From assembly GCF_000961795.1 (NCBI RefSeq), contig NZ_LADU01000118.1, positions 1 to 32,697 of the forward strand: a DNA stretch of 32,697 nucleotides. The letters are read 5' to 3'. Positions 1-7,113 of this stretch are shown here, one piece after another. The notes beneath the pieces were generated by a model. The model ran no database searches and had not been told where the DNA came from. It saw only the letters and a program-made list of their open reading frames with translations. A program made the position numbers and the translations under genes. The stretch is from Hyphomonas sp. BRH_c22 (lineage in GTDB: Bacteria > Pseudomonadota > Alphaproteobacteria > Caulobacterales > Hyphomonadaceae). Each line of letters begins with the position of its first letter. Within the stretch, counting starts at the first letter, position 1.

Positions 1-10
1 TAGCCCTGTT

Positions 11-325
11 TCAGGCCGAAAAAATCAGTCCGGCTACGTCATAAATTCGCTCGACATCATTCAGCTTGGCGTCCTGGTATCTGTCAGATTTCCACTCTCG
101 TTTCGAAACCTCGGCAACCTCCTGCATGAGCGCGGGATCGTGCGGTTCATTGAAGTGTAGGTAGCCGGGGCGGCGGGTCAGGGACTGGATTCGCGCACCA
201 GGTCCGGCGCATTCTATCAGCAAGAGGGCGCGTCCTGAAGCGCTTAACCTGTATGGATGCGCGCGGCCTTGCTGGCATCGACACGCAGAAAGGCACGATA
301 TAGAAGAGGCCCATTGTCCACCCAT
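11..325 (-). CDS. Hypothetical protein, probably a decayed fragment
   Basis: An open frame of 104 codons ending in TGA at 11-13. I do not recognise it. The last 55 or so residues are hydrophilic and protein-like, rich in charged residues and with balanced codon use (around the stretch HFNEPHDPALMQEVAEV). The first 45 residues are Cys/Ser/Arg-rich and look like out-of-frame translation. It overlaps the NrtS-like frame on the same strand in another register, so at most one of the two is coding in the overlap. It may be the 3' end of a gene whose start has been lost. It lies just outside the tRNA remnant, among other decayed genes. Confidence 0.25.
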   Translation of the reverse strand: MGGQWASSISCLSACRCQQGRAHPYRLSASGRALLLIECAGPGARIQSLTRRPGYLHFNEPHDPALMQEVAEVSKREWKSDRYQDAKLNDVERIYDVAGLIFSA

Positions 326-428
326 TCAGGGGTTCAGCCGCTACGACCCGTTCGAACTGGATGATCAGGGTCAGGAGCGAACCGGCCCGTGTCGCGACCA
401 TGAGACCCCTGGTCTGGATGGGGCGCAT
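147..428 (-). pseudogene. NrtS-like small membrane protein, probably frameshifted at its C-terminus
   Basis: Residues 1-51 resemble NrtS, a family of roughly 70-80 residue two-helix membrane proteins linked to nitrate/nitrite transport. A first helix, around AGSLLTLIIQFE, is followed by a short loop and a second helix containing GLFYIVPFCVSM; the family typically shows an LT-x-I-N-Q segment and a YLVPF segment at these places. After residue 51 the translation becomes Arg/Pro-rich and no longer resembles a membrane protein, which suggests a frameshift near position 275. The ATG at 428-426 is the natural start. No operon partner is visible. The family call rests on memory of a short motif pattern and is tentative. 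Confidence 0.4.
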
Positions 429-612
429 GATGTCGTCAAACTCTCTTCAAACGGTGGCAGGCCACGATCAAAGGCGGTAGGTTGGAGCGATTCGAAATCG
501 TCTGATCAGAGCGACGAAAACGGTTTACATTAGACGGTTCTCTCCGTTGAAAGTATTGAGTATTTTGGAATGCGGTTTACTCGTAACACGTTGTAACTAA
601 ATGAAAAATGTG
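429..612. other. AT-richer non-coding stretch before the tRNA remnant
   Basis: No convincing frame on either strand. Base composition is clearly more AT-rich than the neighbouring genes, especially 520-612, as is common at island junctions. I see no complete promoter or terminator. Confidence 0.4.
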
Positions 613-660
613 TCGTTTACACCGAGAGGGTCAGCGGTTCGAGCCCGTTACCGCCCACCA
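613..660 (+). repeat. 3' portion of tRNA-Val(TAC): probable attachment-site (att) remnant
   Basis: The sequence folds as the 3' part of a tRNA. A seven-base anticodon loop TTTACAC (616-622, anticodon TAC, U33, A37) is followed by the 3' anticodon strand CGAGA (623-627), variable loop GGGTC (628-632), a T arm AGCGG-TTCGAGC-CCGTT (633-649) with five pairs, the 3' acceptor strand ACCGCCC (650-656), discriminator A, and CCA at 658-660. On the 5' side only TCG (613-615) pairs; the next base, G612, would face a G, and there is no D arm or 5' acceptor strand. So this is not a working tRNA gene. A copy of a tRNA 3' end starting at the anticodon loop is the usual duplicated core left by tyrosine-recombinase integration, and a recombinase fragment lies 75 bases away. 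Confidence 0.8.
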
Positions 661-735
661 CTAAACACTGCAGATTAAGCCCCATTTTCGAGTCCTCCAT
701 TTGGGCACTTAACAGTTCACGTTCCCGGTCCGGCC

Positions 736-1059
736 TCACTTTCTCCGGGTCATGGCGGTGATCACCGCCGCGTCGCTGACGTAGATTCGTTTCATCTTGG
801 CGAGCGTGCCTGGCGTCCAGCCGAACATGTCGGTGAGCACCTGGTCGGTGATGAGCTCCGGATGCGATTTCTGGAGGATCACCATATGCGTCGCCGCGGT
901 CTTGCGCAGGTCGTGGATCGAGGGCGCGTCGGCGGTGCCGGCAAACACCCTGTCGCGGATCCGGTAGAAGCTGGTCGACACCCCGTCCGGCGTCCAGGGC
1001 TTGCTGCGGCTGTTGAACAGGAGCGTCATCGGCGAAGCCTTCAGCTTTGCCCGCCTCGC
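736..1059 (-). pseudogene. Tyrosine recombinase/integrase, C-terminal fragment
   Basis: The last 107 or so codons of a 269-codon frame match the C-terminal catalytic part of phage-type integrases. HDLRKTAATHM supplies the H-x-L-R box, a degenerate FGWTPGT replaces the usual L-G-H-(S) box, and RIYVSD holds the presumed nucleophilic Tyr. The N-terminal arm- and core-binding domains and the first catalytic Arg are absent, so it cannot be active. Upstream, the frame runs straight into a TetR fragment, showing that a deletion joined two unrelated genes. The stop (736-738) is only 75 bases from the tRNA-Val remnant, as expected for an island integrase next to its att site. Confidence 0.75.
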
Positions 1060-1065
1060 CTTCAG

Positions 1066-1275
1066 CTGGTCGAAGCCGTCTGGCCCCTGGTATCGTTCGC
1101 GTTGCTGGTGGACATAGTGTCCAAACACGTCCTTGGCCGTTGCCTGCCAGAGAAGTTCCTTGCTGCCGAAGTGGTGTCCGACAAGGCGGTGATTGACGTC
1201 TGCACGTTCGGCAATCCTGCGGGTGCTCGCACTCACAGCATTTTTTGCTACGTAGCCCTCCTTATTGAGCGGCAT
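1066..1275 (-). pseudogene. TetR-family regulator, N-terminal DNA-binding fragment
   Basis: From the ATG at 1275-1273, about 70 codons read as a TetR N-terminal helix-turn-helix region: RRIAERADVNH, then LVGHHFGSKELLWQA, the usual turn and recognition-helix pattern (V-N-x-x-x-x-x-H-F-x-S-K-E-x-L). Helix 1 is shortened and the whole ligand-binding domain is missing. Near residue 163 of the long frame the sequence switches to integrase sequence without a stop. The deletion derivative could be expressed as a chimera, but no known TetR or integrase function would remain. It is divergent from the deleted USP gene, with about 58 bases between starts. Confidence 0.7.
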
Positions 1276-1333
1276 CCATTTTTTTATGATATGATGGAAA
1301 ATGTGAATTGGCTCGCAACAGCGGATAGTTCCC

Positions 1334-1645
1334 TTGGAGATTAAAGACATCAGTGTGTGCATGGCCTCGCCAGATGGCGACAAGGCAGCGTTCAGGCTGG
1401 CGCGTGCCCTTGCTACTGCGCGCGGCGCCCACCTTGCGCGCCACGGCTGCAATGTCGAAGTGCGCAACGAAGACAGTATCGGCCGCCCGGTGGCCAAGGC
1501 CCTGCTCGACGTGTCGGCCTCGTTCGATGCCGACCTGATCGTCATGGGCGGCTATCGTAATTCCCGCCTGCAGCAGGCCTTCCTGCCGGGCGTGACCCGC
1601 ACGCTGCTGCACGAGACGAGAGTCCCGCTGCTGCTGTCGCATTGA
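1334..1645 (+). pseudogene. Universal stress protein with large in-frame internal deletion
   Basis: A 103-residue frame starting at TTG 1334 (upstream CCC, no strong ribosome site). Residues 1-34 match the start of the tandem USP at 14669-15505 (both begin M-x-[IL]-K-D-I-x-V-C). Residues 35-103 match that protein's last 69 residues; I count 39 of 69 identical by eye, with identical ending LLLSH and the shared GGYR-x-SRLQQ segment. About 175 residues in the middle (35-209 of the intact protein) are missing without a frame break. The join sits in a three-residue motif (A-H-[LI/L]) present at both points in the intact protein, suggesting recombination at short homology. The retained C-terminal half-domain includes the G-x(n)-G ATP-loop region, but a normal USP fold needs about 140 residues. 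Confidence 0.7.
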
Positions 1646-1660
1646 TCCGGAGAGACGGCC

Positions 1661-2113
1661 ATGAAAGAGAATGTAACCAGCGACCGCCCGTTTGATCTGA
1701 CCATCGATCCGGAAGTTGCCTACCGGATCGCCGAACTCGCCCAGTCTTACCAGGGCGAAGGCCTCATGCCGATCGAGGATGACGACGTCATCGACGACGA
1801 CCCCGGCGATGATCCGATTCCGGACGTCGAGGCGATTGCCGACGAAGCGGAAAATCCGCACGAGGATATGCTGGACGATGAGCTGGAAGGCCTGATCCGG
1901 GGCCTCAACGTGGATGCGAAGCACGACCTTCTGGCGCTTATCTGGGTCGGGCGCGGTGACTTTGACGCCAGCGACTGGGCCTCTGCCCGCAGGGCTGCAC
2001 GGGAGGCGGAGCCGTTCAATGTGGCCGACTATCTTGAAGAACTCGATATGGGCAGCGACTATATCGTGACAGCACTGGACGCCCTCGGTTACCCGTCACC
2101 GGGAGAGGGCTGA
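1661..2113 (+). CDS. DUF3775 family protein
   Basis: A 150-residue acidic protein. Residues 35-75 are packed with Asp/Glu and look disordered. The C-terminal half carries the DUF3775 pattern: a helix around HDLLALIWVGRGDFD, then W-x-x-A-x-x-x-A, and a closing D-Y-L-E-E-L segment. The function of the family is not known to me. The ATG at 1661 is preceded by GGAGAG at a normal distance and lies 15 bases after the USP remnant, so the two were probably co-transcribed. DUF3775 genes often sit beside USP and phosphoribosyltransferase genes in such islands (recollection, not checked). Confidence 0.8.
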   Translation: MKENVTSDRPFDLTIDPEVAYRIAELAQSYQGEGLMPIEDDDVIDDDPGDDPIPDVEAIADEAENPHEDMLDDELEGLIRGLNVDAKHDLLALIWVGRGDFDASDWASARRAAREAEPFNVADYLEELDMGSDYIVTALDALGYPSPGEG

Positions 2114-2124
2114 AGGCGCGGAGC

Positions 2125-3441
2125 TTACAGCCCGAAAGGATAAGTGTCCGGTGCTCCTTCCGGTCGGGCGCCTGGCAGGGGCGTGACGGCAGATGTCTGG
2201 CGTATCCAGACCAGCGCATCGAACTGGCGCGCTAGGTTCGCCTCGAAATAATGGCTCCAGCGCTCCGTTTCGGGCCGATAAATGACGCCAATTGCTCGTT
2301 CCAGCCGGACATGATCGAGCGCCTCCCTCAGGTCGTCATTGTCACGCCATCTTGTCAGGCTGGCCGGGAGGCCGGTGTCTTCAAACACGCGTTCCCAGGA
2401 ATCCGGCCGGGCAGGAATAACGCGCTTCACCTTGGCGAGCCCGCCCCAGTCATCCGCGGCCATGACCGTGCCGGTGCTTGTGGAAAAGCCGATGGCGACG
2501 AGCTCCTTCCCGAAATGCTCCCGGCAGAGTTGGCCAATATTGAATTCACCGCGTTCGCTCATGCCGGTGGCGCCGGCATTGCCGATATGGGAATTGTGCG
2601 CCCAGACGATGATTTTGGCGGAAGGCCCGCCTTGGTCCAAAAGGCGTCGCAGCGTGGAAAACATATGCGAGTCGCGCAGGTTCCAGCTGCTCGCTGAGCC
2701 GTGGTACATGGAGCGATAATACTGCTCAGCGACGCAGACGACACGGGCATTCTGTTCGGCATCGAAGAATTCGTCACCATCTTTCATGGCGTATTCCAGC
2801 CGCTCATTCAGGAGGTCCATCAACTGGTGGACGACTTCGGTCTCGCAGGTCTGTCCGGTGCGTACCGCTTCAGCACCATAAATCTGCGGGCGTCCGACAA
2901 AAGGAGAAAGGCAGGCGTAGCGTTCCCGCGCGGTGGCGGCTGCTTCCGGATCGACACGGTCGAGATAGTCGAGGACGGCGGCGATGGACTTGTCGAGGCT
3001 GTAGACATCGAGACCTCGTATGGCGACCTGGTCATGCTTTGGCTGCGTTGCATTCCAGCTGCGAAGGACGGCAAGGCAGTCAGCAAATTCCCGGTTGCGC
3101 CACATCCAGCGTGGGAAGTTCACGAATGCATCGCGCTCGCCCCAGGGCTCGCGGGAGCGGACATAGCGATCGAGTTCGGCTGCATCCGGCCAGTCGCCCT
3201 CAATCGCCACGATGCGGAATCCGTGATGAGCGACAAGGCGCTGGGTGATGGCGGCGCGGGCCTGATAGAATTCGGAGGTACCGTGTGAGCATTCACCGAG
3301 GAGAATAACACGTGCATCGGCGAACGCGTCTGTGGCCCTGGCCAGCTCGTCATACGGGCCGTCAGCGTTCACGGGCATGGACTGCGCCCGAATGTAGCCG
3401 GAAAGGTCGGCGTCCGAGAGTTTCCGAAGGACGGCCATCAT
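2125..3441 (-). CDS. Erythromycin-esterase-like protein
   Basis: 438 residues over the full length of the erythromycin esterase family. Visible landmarks: LLGECSHGTSEF (residues 48-59, with the catalytic-type Glu50 and His53), AIEGDWPDA (second conserved acid, Glu81), and VWAHNSHIGN in the second half. In Ere enzymes these residues line the cleft that hydrolyses the macrolide lactone ring. Most chromosomal members of the family have no proven macrolide activity, so the substrate here is unknown. The start overlaps the stop of the upstream hydrolase-phosphoribosyltransferase gene (ATGA at 3438-3441), so translation is coupled and both products probably act in the same process. A second ATG directly follows the first. 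The 3' end is convergent with the DUF3775 gene, 11 bases apart. Confidence 0.9.
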   Translation of the reverse strand: MMAVLRKLSDADLSGYIRAQSMPVNADGPYDELARATDAFADARVILLGECSHGTSEFYQARAAITQRLVAHHGFRIVAIEGDWPDAAELDRYVRSREPWGERDAFVNFPRWMWRNREFADCLAVLRSWNATQPKHDQVAIRGLDVYSLDKSIAAVLDYLDRVDPEAAATARERYACLSPFVGRPQIYGAEAVRTGQTCETEVVHQLMDLLNERLEYAMKDGDEFFDAEQNARVVCVAEQYYRSMYHGSASSWNLRDSHMFSTLRRLLDQGGPSAKIIVWAHNSHIGNAGATGMSERGEFNIGQLCREHFGKELVAIGFSTSTGTVMAADDWGGLAKVKRVIPARPDSWERVFEDTGLPASLTRWRDNDDLREALDHVRLERAIGVIYRPETERWSHYFEANLARQFDALVWIRQTSAVTPLPGARPEGAPDTYPFGL

Positions 3442-4730
3442 ACTTCCTCGCGGCCAGCACAGGTGAGCAGGTCAATGACTTCCTGATCTGTCAGTTGATG
3501 GAAATCACGATAGAAATTGCCGACCGATCCGAACCGTTCCGGTGCCGCCAGGGCGATAACCTCATCCACCATTTCACCCACTTCATGAAGCGTATCGGGT
3601 GGCGCGACGGGGACAGCCACGATGATCTTCGCAGGCTTGCGCCGGCGCACAGCGAGGATTGCAGCCTTCATGCTCGCACCCGTGGCGATGCCGTCATCAA
3701 CCAGAATGGCAGTACGCCGCTCGGCGCGGATAGGTGCCCGGCCCGGCAGGTAGGTGCTGCGCCGCCTTTCGATTTCCCTCAGTTCCGGCTCTGCGAGCTC
3801 TCTGATTCGTTTCATGTCGAGCCCGACGGCCTGCATCACCGCGTCATTGGTGACAATGTCGGCATGCTCGCCATCGACGACCGAGGCTGCGGCAAGTTCC
3901 GGTTGGAACGGCACACCGATCTTGCGGACCATGAGGATGTCCAGCGGGGCATTCAGGGCATCGGCAATCCGCCTTGCGACCGGCACGCCCCCGCGCGGGA
4001 GGGCATAGACCACCGGGTTCTGGAACGTCCGCGCTGACAGGATCCGGGCCAGGTGATCTCCTGCCTCTTCGCGATCTGCCAGCGGCAGGGAAATCCTTTC
4101 ATTGACCGTCAGGTGCTTCAAAAACCAGCTGCCCGAAACGGCAAGAACCCTGTCCAGTGTTCCCGGCTCTTCAAACAAGTGTCCGGCATTCGGTACTACC
4201 GTGATGTGCCGCTCGCATACCATTTGCGCCGCTGCATCTTCGTTAAGCGTGAGCACTTGACGGTCATTGCCGCCAACGACCAGAAGTGTTGGCGCGCGGA
4301 CATGCGGAAGGGCTTTTCCAGCAAGGTCCGGGCGTCCACCTCGGGAAACCACTGCACGGACATGCGGCGTGGATGCTGCGGCCGCAAGCGCTGCACCGCC
4401 GCCCGTACTCGCGCCAAACAGGCCAATCGCGAGGTCTTTCAAGACTGCCTGTTTTCGGGCCCATTCGATAGCCATCACCACCCGGCTTGCGAGCAGCGGA
4501 ATGTCGAACACATTGCGCCGGTCGCCGGCTTCCTGTTCTGTCAGCAGGTCGAACAGCATGGTTGCAAAGCCGAGTTGTTCGAAACTTCGAGCCGCATGGG
4601 CATTGCGCGGGGAATGCCGGCTCGATCCGCTGCCATGGGCAAAGATGATCAGGCCGCGCGCCTTGTCCGGAACGGTCAGAATACCTCCCAGATGGTTGGG
4701 GCCAATCTGAATGTCTTGTGTCACTGTCAT
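3438..4730 (-). CDS. Alpha/beta hydrolase-phosphoribosyltransferase fusion
   Basis: 430 residues in two domains. Residues 1 to about 208 are an alpha/beta hydrolase of the dienelactone-hydrolase type: oxyanion region FAHGSGSS (30-37), nucleophile elbow G-A-S-T-G with Ser108, acid Asp156 in VGGNDR and His184 in NAGH. Residues from about 218 to 430 form a type I phosphoribosyltransferase: ALPRGGVPVA near the domain start and the PRPP-binding signature VDDGIATG (344-351). Most homologues known to me have these as separate or differently ordered proteins. The reaction is unknown; the second domain should bind PRPP and the first a carboxylic or thio ester. The start is preceded by AGGAG ten bases upstream. 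It is the first gene of an operon with the Ere-like gene. Confidence 0.88.
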   Translation of the reverse strand: MTVTQDIQIGPNHLGGILTVPDKARGLIIFAHGSGSSRHSPRNAHAARSFEQLGFATMLFDLLTEQEAGDRRNVFDIPLLASRVVMAIEWARKQAVLKDLAIGLFGASTGGGAALAAAASTPHVRAVVSRGGRPDLAGKALPHVRAPTLLVVGGNDRQVLTLNEDAAAQMVCERHITVVPNAGHLFEEPGTLDRVLAVSGSWFLKHLTVNERISLPLADREEAGDHLARILSARTFQNPVVYALPRGGVPVARRIADALNAPLDILMVRKIGVPFQPELAAASVVDGEHADIVTNDAVMQAVGLDMKRIRELAEPELREIERRRSTYLPGRAPIRAERRTAILVDDGIATGASMKAAILAVRRRKPAKIIVAVPVAPPDTLHEVGEMVDEVIALAAPERFGSVGNFYRDFHQLTDQEVIDLLTCAGREEV

Positions 4731-4812
4731 CGGAGGACACTCCTAATCTTGATACACAGTATAACAGATGCGTGGCTCGAAGCATTACGTAGAGTCACGA
4801 TCCAGGGTGGAT
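4731..4812. promoter_or_regulatory. Divergent promoter region with possible FNR/Crp half-site
   Basis: The short gap between the divergent hydrolase-phosphoribosyltransferase and nrdJ genes must hold both promoters. It contains TTGATACACAGTATAA (4750-4765). TTGAT is one perfect half of the FNR/FixK box (TTGAT-N4-ATCAA), but the other half is poor. An inverted repeat, GGAG-GACA-CTCC (4732-4743), covers the ribosome site of the leftward gene and could form a small hairpin over it. On the minus strand TATACT could serve as a -10. All of this is suggestive only. Confidence 0.3.
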
Positions 4813-6585
4813 ATGGCGCGGCATCATGCTAGAGACGAATGCACAACAACTGCAGCTGGTCACCAGATCATGAGGGCTTTCCCCGCCCCCATTTCCGAAG
4901 ACATCTGGATGCGGAAATACCGATTCGGGCATGAAGCCGGTATTGACGATAGCCGGATCCGGGTGGCGAGAGCCGTCGCGGCGGTCGAGCCGCGCGATCA
5001 CGACCGATGGGCGAAGGTTTTCGCAGGCCTGCTGGCCGATGACCGGTTCCTGCCAGGCGGGCGCATTCTAGCCAATGCGGGCACGGCGCGGAATGCGACC
5101 CTGATGAATTGCTTTGTCATGGGAGCGCTGGACGATTCCATTGACGGCCTGTTCCATGCCTTACGCGAAAGCGCGATCACGCTGCAGCAGGGCGGCGGCA
5201 TCGGAATCGACTTCTCGACGATCCGCCCATCCGGCGCGGCGGCGGTGCGCACCGGCAATATCGCGACCGGGCCTGTCTCGTTCATGCAGCTTTGGGATTC
5301 CATGTGCGAGACCATAACGGCCGATCGGGCGCGTCGCGGCGCCATGATGGCAGTGTTGCGCTGCGACCATCCGGACATCGAGACCTTCATCGACGCCAAG
5401 GCGAAGGGGGCTGGCCTCTCCCGCTTCAACCTGTCAGTCCTCGTGACGGATGAATTCGTCTGCGCGGTGGACGCCGGGGCCGACTGGCCGCTGGTCTTCG
5501 GCGGCCATACGATCCGCACCCTGAAGGCCAGGGAACTATGGAAGAAAATCCTGTACAGCGCCTACGAGTCCGGTGAACCGGGTGTCCTGTTCATCGACCG
5601 GATCAACCGGGAGAATAATCTCGGCTATGCCGAGACGATCCATGCCTGTAATCCTTGTGGCGAAGTGCCGTTGCCGCCCTATGGCGCGTGCGATCTCGGC
5701 TCGATCAATCTCACCCGGTTCGTGCAGCGGCCTTTCACGCCGGATGTCTCGTTCGATTTCGATGACGTGAAGGACACTGCGCGGATTGCGGTACGCTTCC
5801 TCGACAATGTGATCGAGGCTTCCCACTACCCGCTAAAGGCGCAGGCCGAACAGGCGCACACCGGACGGCGCATAGGGCTCGGCATCACCGGCCTTGCCGA
5901 TGCGCTGATCATGCAGGGGCTCGATTATGATAGCAATGACGGGCGGGAGTTTGCTGGGCGTGTGCTCGGCACAATGCGCAATGCGGCCTATGAGGCATCC
6001 ATCGGGCTGGCCGGGGAGAAGGGAAGCTTTCCGGCGCTGGAACGGGAGGCTTTCTTGGCCCGGCCCTTTGTCCGGCGCCTGCCGGAAGTTCTGCGGGAGG
6101 CCATCCGGGCGCAAGGCATCCGCAACAGCCACCTTCTGGCGATCGCGCCGACCGCGTCGATCAGCCTGCTTGCCGGTAATGTCTCGGCCGGGATCGAGCC
6201 GGTCTACGCGGCGACTGTGCGCCGGAGGATGCGGAACGCCAGCGGAGAATACGACACGGTGGAAGTGGAGGACTATGCCCAAAGCCTTTGGCAGGAGGCC
6301 GGCCATGAAGCGCCGCACCCGCCGGGATTCATCAGGGCAGGCGAGTTGTCGACCGATGCTCACCTTGCCATGCAGGCCACCGCGCAAGGCTTTGTCGACA
6401 ATGCCATCTCGAAAACCATCAATGCCGACGCAGGCATCCCGTTCGATGTGTTCGAAAACGTCTATCGGAACGCCTATGGACTGGGCCTCAAGGGTTGCAC
6501 CGTCTATCGTCAGGGCAGTCGCGGCGGCAAGGATGTGCTGACACCGGTGATGCAGGGTAATTACTGTATGTCGGATACATGCTGA
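4813..6585 (+). CDS. nrdJ: Adenosylcobalamin-dependent ribonucleotide reductase (class II)
   Basis: Makes deoxyribonucleotides from ribonucleotides using a radical generated from vitamin B12, so it needs neither oxygen nor a small subunit. Numbering from the ATG at 4813 (590 residues): redox Cys100 in LMNCFVM; N280-P-C282-G-E284, holding the thiyl Cys and catalytic Asn and Glu; partner Cys293 in GACDLGSINL; the phosphate-binding loop PTASISLLAGN; and a C-terminal C-x4-C pair (585, 590) that would be re-reduced by thioredoxin. No N-terminal ATP-cone is visible, so overall allosteric activity control may be lacking. Possible starts are ATG 4768, 4813 and 4870. I chose 4813 because AGGGTGG lies just upstream, but the family-like sequence begins at 4870 (PISEDIW follows). 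The enzyme class fits a low-oxygen island. Confidence 0.9.
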   Translation: MARHHARDECTTTAAGHQIMRAFPAPISEDIWMRKYRFGHEAGIDDSRIRVARAVAAVEPRDHDRWAKVFAGLLADDRFLPGGRILANAGTARNATLMNCFVMGALDDSIDGLFHALRESAITLQQGGGIGIDFSTIRPSGAAAVRTGNIATGPVSFMQLWDSMCETITADRARRGAMMAVLRCDHPDIETFIDAKAKGAGLSRFNLSVLVTDEFVCAVDAGADWPLVFGGHTIRTLKARELWKKILYSAYESGEPGVLFIDRINRENNLGYAETIHACNPCGEVPLPPYGACDLGSINLTRFVQRPFTPDVSFDFDDVKDTARIAVRFLDNVIEASHYPLKAQAEQAHTGRRIGLGITGLADALIMQGLDYDSNDGREFAGRVLGTMRNAAYEASIGLAGEKGSFPALEREAFLARPFVRRLPEVLREAIRAQGIRNSHLLAIAPTASISLLAGNVSAGIEPVYAATVRRRMRNASGEYDTVEVEDYAQSLWQEAGHEAPHPPGFIRAGELSTDAHLAMQATAQGFVDNAISKTINADAGIPFDVFENVYRNAYGLGLKGCTVYRQGSRGGKDVLTPVMQGNYCMSDTC

Positions 6586-6594
6586 GCTGGCCAA

Positions 6595-6644
6595 ACCTGT
6601 CCTTGCCTCAATAATCGCCCGCTAGGCGCGGGCTGCGGACAGGT
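6595..6644 (+). terminator. Nested hairpin downstream of nrdJ
   Basis: Two stems nest perfectly. The outer stem is ACCTGTCC (6595-6602) with GGACAGGT (6637-6644), eight pairs. The inner stem is GCCCGC (6617-6622) with GCGGGC (6628-6633) and a five-base loop. It begins ten bases after the nrdJ stop. There is no T-run after it, so it is not a standard intrinsic terminator; it may protect the mRNA 3' end or be part of a mobile-element scar. Confidence 0.45.
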
Positions 6645-7104
6645 CGCGGCTACCTTCGATTAGCACAGGCGCATTGCGTGCCGGCCAGCGTCTTCGGCTG
6701 ATGACTGGGTCCTGCCTTCAGGAGAAAGGCCTGGATTATGAAGCGATCACGCTATTCGGAAGCGAAGATCTTCGGGACAATGGGGAGAACAGGGCGGGTG
6801 TGTCTGTCGCGGATATCGCCCGGCCGCAGGCGACAGGCCTTCGCGCGCGCGGCGAGACTTACGGGATACAAGAACGGGCATCGCGTGACCCAACCGGAGA
6901 GAACCGGGGAAGAGTGTGCTTCAGAACGTAAAGTTTGCGCTGAATTGTGCATGCCTGCAAAGTTCTGCGGTTGCACTCTTCAGGCGGTTGCCTGATTGTG
7001 GCCGTCACCCTTGGCCGTCAATTGCGGCGTTCTCAGTAGTGATTGCCGAGACGTTTCCTTTTGGAGGCTTCGGGATATCGTAGAAGTTCTAAGGGGACTA
7101 AGGG
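6645..7104. other. Long intergenic region with an insertion-sequence scar
   Basis: Between nrdJ and the phosphate acyltransferase gene there are more than 500 bases without an intact gene. The only recognisable content is the 3'-flank of the nested hairpin and an IS3-type orfA start (listed separately). The promoter of the downstream four-gene cluster should lie in 6900-7100, but I see no clear -35/-10 pair or FNR box. Confidence 0.5.
6738..6830 (+). pseudogene. IS3-family transposase OrfA, frameshifted N-terminal scrap
   Basis: The ATG at 6738 begins MKRSRYSEAKIFGTMGR, very close to the usual start of IS3-group OrfA proteins (M-K-R-S-R-[FY]-S-E-x-Q-I-I-G-I-L). After about 16 codons the similarity continues in another frame: from 6785 the sequence reads ENRAGVSVADIARP, matching the following H-E-A-G-V-S-V-A-D-L-x-R part of the helix-turn-helix. 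One small indel near 6785 therefore broke the gene, and beyond about 6830 nothing recognisable remains. The remainder of OrfA and all of OrfB are gone. Confidence 0.65.
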
Positions 7105-7113
7105 GTGAAAGAA

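Noticed and set aside
613..660. A functional tRNA gene
   Set aside because: No D arm, 5' acceptor strand or complete anticodon stem upstream.
1262..1924. A 220-codon minus-strand frame across the USP remnant and DUF3775 gene
   Set aside because: Its content is the reverse of two recognisable plus-strand frames and no ribosome site is seen.
5833..6594. A 253-codon minus-strand frame opposite nrdJ
   Set aside because: Antisense shadow; nrdJ carries all its catalytic motifs on the plus strand.
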